Part shown: in pieces, positions 7,131-8,536 of the stretch | Position numbering within the stretch: position 1 is the first letter of the stretch | Layout: every line of letters begins with the position of its first letter | Assembly (NCBI GenBank): GCA_946885755.1 | Contig: CAMPHB010000043.1 | Span: 1-8,536, forward strand | Direction of reading: 5' to 3' | Source: an uncultured Methylophaga sp. | GTDB taxonomy: Bacteria > Pseudomonadota > Gammaproteobacteria > Nitrosococcales > Methylophagaceae | DNA: 8,536 bases | Made by a program: the position numbers and the translations under genes | The notes under the pieces: model-generated | The model's input: only the letters and a program-made list of their open reading frames with translations | Told to the model about the DNA's origin: nothing | Database searches by the model: none

Positions 7131-8069
7131 ATGCCCAGAATTATTCGCGGTTTGCACAATTTGCCGGATCCACAATGCGCTTGCGTAGCAACCATTGGCA
7201 ATTTTGATGGTGTGCATCTTGGCCATCAGGCGGTACTCAGCCAACTGGCCATGAAAGCCGATATGCTGGGATTGCCGGCAGTGGTAATTACTTTCGAGCC
7301 ACAACCCTATGAATATTTTGTGCCGGAAAAAGCGCCGGCACGGCTCAGCCGGTTTCGGGAAAAAGTCGAAGCGCTGCGTGCTTATTCGATCCAGAAACTC
7401 TGTGTGCTACGTTTTGATAACAAGCTGGCTAACATGCCGGCAGCCGAGTTTATTCAGCGTTTGCTGATTGATGGCCTGCGCGTCAGTTATCTGGTGGTAG
7501 GGGATGATTTTCGGTTTGGCAAAAACCGGCAGGGTGATTTTGCGCTGTTACAGCAGGCCGGACGTCAGCATGGTTTTCAGGTGGTCAATATGCACACTTT
7601 TGCTATTGATCATATGCGGGTCAGCAGCACGCGGATCCGTGAAGCACTAAGTGCAGGGGATTTGGGCATGGCCGAAAAACTGCTGGGCCGGCCTTACCGG
7701 ATGAGTGGCCGGGTGGCACATGGTGACAAACGTGGCCGGCAAATGGGCTTTCCGACAGCAAATATACATCTACACCGCCACACCGTGCCGTTGAGCGGCG
7801 TTTATGCGGTGCAGTTATTTGGTATTGACGGTGAACCTGTCAATGGCGTTGCCAATATCGGTGTCAGACCGACCATTGGCGGTGACAAAGCGCTGCTGGA
7901 AGTACATTTGCTGGACTTTCAACGCGATATTTACGGCGCGCATGTACAGGTGGTGTTTTTGCAAAAACTGCGTGAAGAACACAAATTTGCCAATCTCGAT
8001 GCCTTAATTAAACAAATCCACTTAGATATTGCCGCCGCCCGCCAGTATTTTGCGACCAGTCCGGATTAG
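7131..8069 (+). CDS. ribF: Bifunctional riboflavin kinase / FAD synthetase RibF
   Basis: RibF phosphorylates riboflavin to FMN and then adenylylates FMN to FAD. The protein is 312 residues (E. coli: 313). The N-terminal FAD synthetase domain (about 1-185) shows GNFDGVHLGH (23-32), VVGDDFRFGKNRQGD (122-136) and SSTRIREAL (165-173). The C-terminal riboflavin kinase domain (about 186-305) shows GRVAHGDKRGRQMGFPTANI (193-212), NIGVRPT (242-248) and EVHLLDF (257-263). Both active sites look intact. The ATG at 7131 has no good ribosome site, though the start matches the family. ribF usually sits near ileS and lspA in Gammaproteobacteria; here those genes are absent and it stands alone, divergent from xseB. 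I could not place its promoter with confidence. Its TAG stop overlaps the stop of the convergent DUF2007 gene by 4 nt. Confidence 0.97.
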   Translation: MPRIIRGLHNLPDPQCACVATIGNFDGVHLGHQAVLSQLAMKADMLGLPAVVITFEPQPYEYFVPEKAPARLSRFREKVEALRAYSIQKLCVLRFDNKLANMPAAEFIQRLLIDGLRVSYLVVGDDFRFGKNRQGDFALLQQAGRQHGFQVVNMHTFAIDHMRVSSTRIREALSAGDLGMAEKLLGRPYRMSGRVAHGDKRGRQMGFPTANIHLHRHTVPLSGVYAVQLFGIDGEPVNGVANIGVRPTIGGDKALLEVHLLDFQRDIYGAHVQVVFLQKLREEHKFANLDALIKQIHLDIAAARQYFATSPD

Positions 8070-8293
8070 TCTTGTCTCAGACGACCAGCTTCGTAGTCGG
8101 CAATTAACTGATTAGCCGCTTCCTCATCAGTATGTTCATGTAAAAAAACATGGGCAAAATCACTGGCCGGCAAGTCACCGACAGCGCCTTGTAAATAGTG
8201 CCCGGCAACATGACATTCAATACCGTGCGCCTGCAAAAGACCGCTAATGATATGCGCTTCGAGAATATTCTGGCCCTGAAAAATCAGCAGCAT
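8066..8293 (-). CDS. Small DUF2007-domain protein, unknown function
   Basis: A 75-residue soluble protein whose start, with a few hydrophobic residues (MLLIFQGQNILEAHIISGLLQAHGI), fits the DUF2007 family (Pfam PF09413, 'putative prokaryotic signal transducing protein'). These proteins resemble a small ferredoxin-like or PII-like fold with a helix of the form xxEAxxIxxxLxxxGI. The middle HYLQGAVGDLPASDFAHVFLHEHTDEEAANQLIADYE also matches the family. No signal peptide, membrane segment or catalytic motif is visible. The ATG shares its A with the stop of the META gene (TAATG), so translation is probably coupled, with GGTG 8 nt upstream as a weak ribosome site. No biochemical function is established for the family as far as I know. 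The stop overlaps that of ribF, and no terminator hairpin is visible. Confidence 0.85.
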   Translation of the reverse strand: MLLIFQGQNILEAHIISGLLQAHGIECHVAGHYLQGAVGDLPASDFAHVFLHEHTDEEAANQLIADYEAGRLRQD

Positions 8294-8536
8294 TACAAAT
8301 GCACCGCCTGGAACCGTGCCAGCAGATTACCATCTTTATCAGACAGTTCTAAATATTGGCCCTGAATACGCCAGAACTGCACTTGTTCCAGCGTTGCATG
8401 ATAACGCTGCGCGGTTTCCATACCCGCTGGACAGGCCATCATGGTACTGGCCATCTTGCTGAACTTCAGTTTATTGGCTTTTAATTGAAAGCTGCCAATT
8501 ATCCGGTTACAGCCATCCGAACCTGAGTCACTAGGA
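8293..8536 (-). CDS. META-domain (HslJ-like, DUF306) protein, N-terminus cut by window edge
   Basis: The minus-strand frame from the right edge (first full codon 8535-8533) gives 80 residues ending in a TAA at 8295-8293. It shows the META hallmark DGCNRIIGSFQL followed by KLKFSKMASTMMACPAGM, then a C-terminal strand region ELSDKDGNLLARF. The GCNR and MAC cysteines are the conserved pair of this domain. The family includes E. coli HslJ, a heat-shock and novobiocin-resistance envelope protein, and many lipoproteins, so an exported location is likely. The start and any signal peptide lie outside the window, so I give no gene symbol. It is transcribed ahead of the DUF2007 gene with a 1-nt stop/start overlap. 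Confidence 0.88.
   Translation of the reverse strand, partial: PSDSGSDGCNRIIGSFQLKANKLKFSKMASTMMACPAGMETAQRYHATLEQVQFWRIQGQYLELSDKDGNLLARFQAVHL

Noticed and set aside
8078..8100. Weak inverted repeat near the ribF/DUF2007 junction as a terminator
   Set aside because: The stem is short and mismatched, with no T-run after it on either strand.

Overview
The window looks like a chromosomal housekeeping segment from a gammaproteobacterium. The protein sequences resemble the Escherichia coli and Pseudomonas versions of IspA, Dxs, XseB and RibF, and the gene order xseB-ispA-dxs is common in that class. Genus cannot be fixed by eye. Coding density is very high: the longest gene-free stretch is 120 bp. 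I see no insertion sequence, phage gene, tRNA, rRNA, CRISPR array or toxin-antitoxin pair.

Layout, left to right. (1) 1-2065, minus strand: a molybdenum cofactor pair. A fused mobA-mobB gene is followed by moeA, overlapping it by 8 nt and running off the left edge. (2) 2097-2753, plus strand: an exported retropepsin-like aspartic protease, divergent from mobAB with only 31 bp between start codons. (3) 2754-2782: a strong hairpin with A- and T-tracts on its two sides that can serve as terminator in both directions. (4) 2802-7010, minus strand: a five-gene run xseB-ispA-dxs-queD-folE2. A likely sigma70 -10 box lies in front of xseB and a second possible one in front of queD. (5) 7131-8069, plus strand: ribF, divergent from xseB. 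(6) 8066-8536, minus strand: a META/HslJ-like gene cut by the right edge, followed by a small DUF2007 gene. Their stop and start share one base, and the DUF2007 stop overlaps the ribF stop.

Functionally the long operon supplies precursors. Dxs makes deoxyxylulose 5-phosphate, the entry to the MEP isoprenoid pathway. IspA condenses the resulting C5 units to farnesyl diphosphate. FolE2 opens GTP to dihydroneopterin triphosphate, which feeds folate and, through QueD, the queuosine precursor preQ0. MobAB and MoeA finish the molybdopterin cofactor, and RibF makes FMN and FAD. The window is thus rich in cofactor biosynthesis.

I did not find a convincing undescribed system. The points most worth checking are a perfect 11-bp inverted repeat bracketing the xseB/ribF intergenic region, the uncharacterised META-DUF2007 pair, the exported retropepsin homologue beside the molybdenum genes, the queD-folE2 pairing, and a marked excess of the palindrome GCCGGC.
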